Assembly: GCA_963575745.1 (NCBI GenBank)
Contig: CAUYUJ010018316.1
Coordinates: forward strand, 629,494 to 693,493
Source: Prorocentrum cordatum
Taxonomy: Eukaryota > Sar > Dinophyceae > Prorocentrales > Prorocentraceae
Reading direction: 5' to 3'
DNA: 64,000 nucleotides
The notes beneath the pieces are model-generated. The model worked only from the letters and a program-made list of their open reading frames with translations. It was not told the origin of the DNA and did no database searches. Positions 62,185 to 64,000 of this stretch are shown here, piece by piece (the first letter of the stretch is position 1; each line of letters begins with the position of its first letter). The position numbers and the translations under genes are program-made.

Positions 62185-62420
62185 ACCGGGAGCCTTGGCG
62201 TTGAGAGCTTGTTACGTCACCCCTCGCTCTTGGGAGCCTTGGTGTTCAGAGATTGTTGCGTTGCCGCCCGTTCCTGAGCCTTGGCTGGGCTTTGGTGTCA
62301 GGAGCTTGTTACGTCACCGCTTTCTGCTGGGAGCCTTGGTCTTATCAGCTTGTTTACGTCACCGTTCGCTCTTCGGAGCCTTGGTGTGAAGAGCTTTTTG
62401 CGGTACCGATCGCTCCTTGT
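62185..62420 (+). repeat. About 50-bp degenerate minisatellite
   Basis: GGGAGCCTTGGTGTT..GAGCTTGTTACGTCACC units start near 62189, 62238, 62276, 62331 and 62377. Confidence 0.8.
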
Positions 62421-62429
62421 TTGGCGTCT

Positions 62430-63985
62430 CTGGGCCTTCTTGGGGGTCCTATTGGAGCCCTTGGCAGGCCCTTTTGGAGGCCTCTTGGGAACCTCTTGGG
62501 GGCCTCTTGGGGCTTCTTGGGGGTCTGTGGGGGCCTCCTCGGAGCGTCTTGGGGCGAAAGGCTAGACTTTTCGGTTCGTGGTCCCCCTCTCTTGGGCCGT
62601 CTTGGGCGCCTCTTGGGCCGTCTTGGCGCCCTCTTGGGCCATTTTGGGGGCCTCTTGTGAGCCTGTTGGGCCGTCTTGGGGCGGTCTTTGGAGCTCTTGG
62701 ACCGTCTTCAACGCCGTGAAAGCCGAAAAGCCTTGCATGCTAAAAATGTGCGTTTTCCATTCGACAATCCATGATTTTGGCCTCTGGCCTCGTGGGGCGC
62801 CTCTTGGTGGCCTTTTGGGGCTGCTTGGGGGGCTCCGGGGGCCTCCCGGGAGCGTTTAGGTGCGATAGGCTAGACTTGTCGGTTCGTGGTCCCCCTCTTG
62901 GGGCCCTCTTGGGCCGTCTTGGGCGCCTCTTGGGCCGTCTGGGGGCCCCCTCGGGCAGCTTTTGGAGCCTCTTGGGAGCCTCTTGGGCCGTCTTGGGGCG
63001 GTTTTGGGGGCCTCGTGGGCCGTCGTTAACGCCGCGAAAGGCGCAAAGCCGTACATCCTGAAAATTAAGATGTTCCTCTTGGAAAAATGTTTGGCCTCTT
63101 GAGGCCCTCTTTGGGGCGCCCCTTTGGCGCCTCTTGGAAGCCTTTTGGGTCGTCTTGGGCGGTTTCGGGCTCTCTTGGAGTGCTCGTGGGCCGCCTTGAG
63201 GAATAATCCGGAAAACGTGCCAAAACCCTAGGGACAACCACCAAAAACGGCCATTTGAACTGAAACGCTCGCGCTATGCCCCCCTGAACCCCCCCTTTAA
63301 GGAGCTTCGCCCAACACACAACGTCATCGTTCGTACCTCGTTTTTCCGTTACTGGCTAGGCATGGGGACGGAAAGCGCATTCATCTTGTGAGGGCGCGAT
63401 GTGGCTGGCTTGGTGTCTCGTGGAGCCCTGTTGGTGGTAAGGCTTCGGCACGACATCACAAACATCGAACAACCAAACTTGCGAAAATCAATATGATTAT
63501 TGCATTTTCAAGCCTTCCTGGCGGTCCTTTTGGAGCTCATTTGGCCCGTCTTGGGACCCTTTTTGGGCTGTCCCGGGACCCTGTTGGGCTGTCCCGGGGC
63601 CCTCTGGGGGCCTTCCTGGGTCCCCTGGGGATCTCTTGTGGCCCTCTTGGAGCCCTCCTTGGAACCTCTTGGGGCCCTAATGGGTCTCTCTCGGGCCGTC
63701 TTGGGGCTCTTTGGGCCGTATTGACGCCCACTTTGGCCGTCTTGGGGGCACCGGGGCCGTCTTGGGGCGGTCTCGGGGGCTCCCCGGGCTATTTTGGATG
63801 GCGCGGGCTAAAAATGCATGTCTTCCGAAGGGAATGGGGCAATGTCTGCCTCTTGGGAGTCCGTTTTGGGGCCTCTTGGGGCGTCTTGGGGGCCTCTTGG
63901 GCTGTCTGGAAGCCATACTGGGCCCTCGTTGAGCGCTTTTGGGCCATCTTCGGGCTCTTTGGGGCCTCTCCGACGCCGTCTTGAA
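62430..63985 (+). repeat. GGCCTCTTGGG-type array with longer unit
   Basis: Degenerate GGGCCGTCTTGGGGCCTCTT words fill the region. A longer unit of about 300 bp repeats at 62565–62780 and 62865–63095 (GGCTAGACTTTTCGGTTCGT ... CGTGAAAGCCGAAAAGCC...TGCTAAAAATGTGCGTTTTC). Gly/Leu-rich frames are artefacts. Confidence 0.9.
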
Positions 63986-64000
63986 ATATCTTGGGGGCTC

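Overview
The window is nuclear DNA from a dinoflagellate. The deciding evidence is a 22-nt match to the dinoflagellate trans-splicing leader (DinoSL) at 21821–21842 (minus), plus a second copy with one mismatch at 61221–61242 (minus). Two LINE reverse-transcriptase relics with dinoflagellate-type domains, GC-rich unique sequence, abundant trinucleotide arrays and no recognisable host gene agree with this. The species cannot be fixed from the sequence; a very large, repeat-filled genome (Prorocentrum-like, for example) would fit. No rRNA, tRNA, CRISPR or bacterial-type gene was found. Almost all long reading frames run through microsatellites and are artefacts.

Layout. 1–4.5 kb: GAC array, then dispersed short elements (families A, B, C, D, a TA-type MITE, and an ATTGCA-filled inverted-repeat element inside an older repeat). 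4.5–12 kb: compound tetranucleotide array, 1.3-kb CCA array, GGCTATAGGG, CCCGGGCACC, 73-bp and 103-bp tandem arrays; the 103-bp array sits between the two ends of a split MITE. 12–15.7 kb: palindromic element, CTC array, MITE, family G. 15.7–22 kb: a full-length but decayed LINE on the minus strand, with DinoSL at its 5' end and a 19-bp target-site duplication, inserted in the GGA core of a family K element. 22–36 kb: unique spacers alternating with GAT, ATC, TCC, CA and GTT arrays and 85-bp and 11-bp tandem repeats. 36–47 kb: the densest patchwork of inverted-repeat elements, including a foldback element, an ATGCT satellite, nested insertions and palindromes. 47–53.7 kb: GC-rich spacers, a second LINE 3' fragment with a hairpin 3' of its ORF, TCC and GGA arrays and one coding-like stretch. 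54–58 kb: a GCGGCCGC-rich satellite and a triplicated block. 58–64 kb: more dispersed copies, the second leader relic, and a long GGCCTCTTGGG-type array.

Together the elements form a stack of insertions that can be put in order. Several short inverted-repeat elements carry a tandem array as their whole interior (GGA in family K, ATGCT at 41.1–41.7 kb, ATTGCA at 2.3–2.6 kb, GATGCATCG in family A, perhaps the 103-bp array at 11 kb). The main hypothesis offered is that non-autonomous DNA elements spread and seed the satellites of this genome, while LINE RNA was trans-spliced like an mRNA before being copied back.
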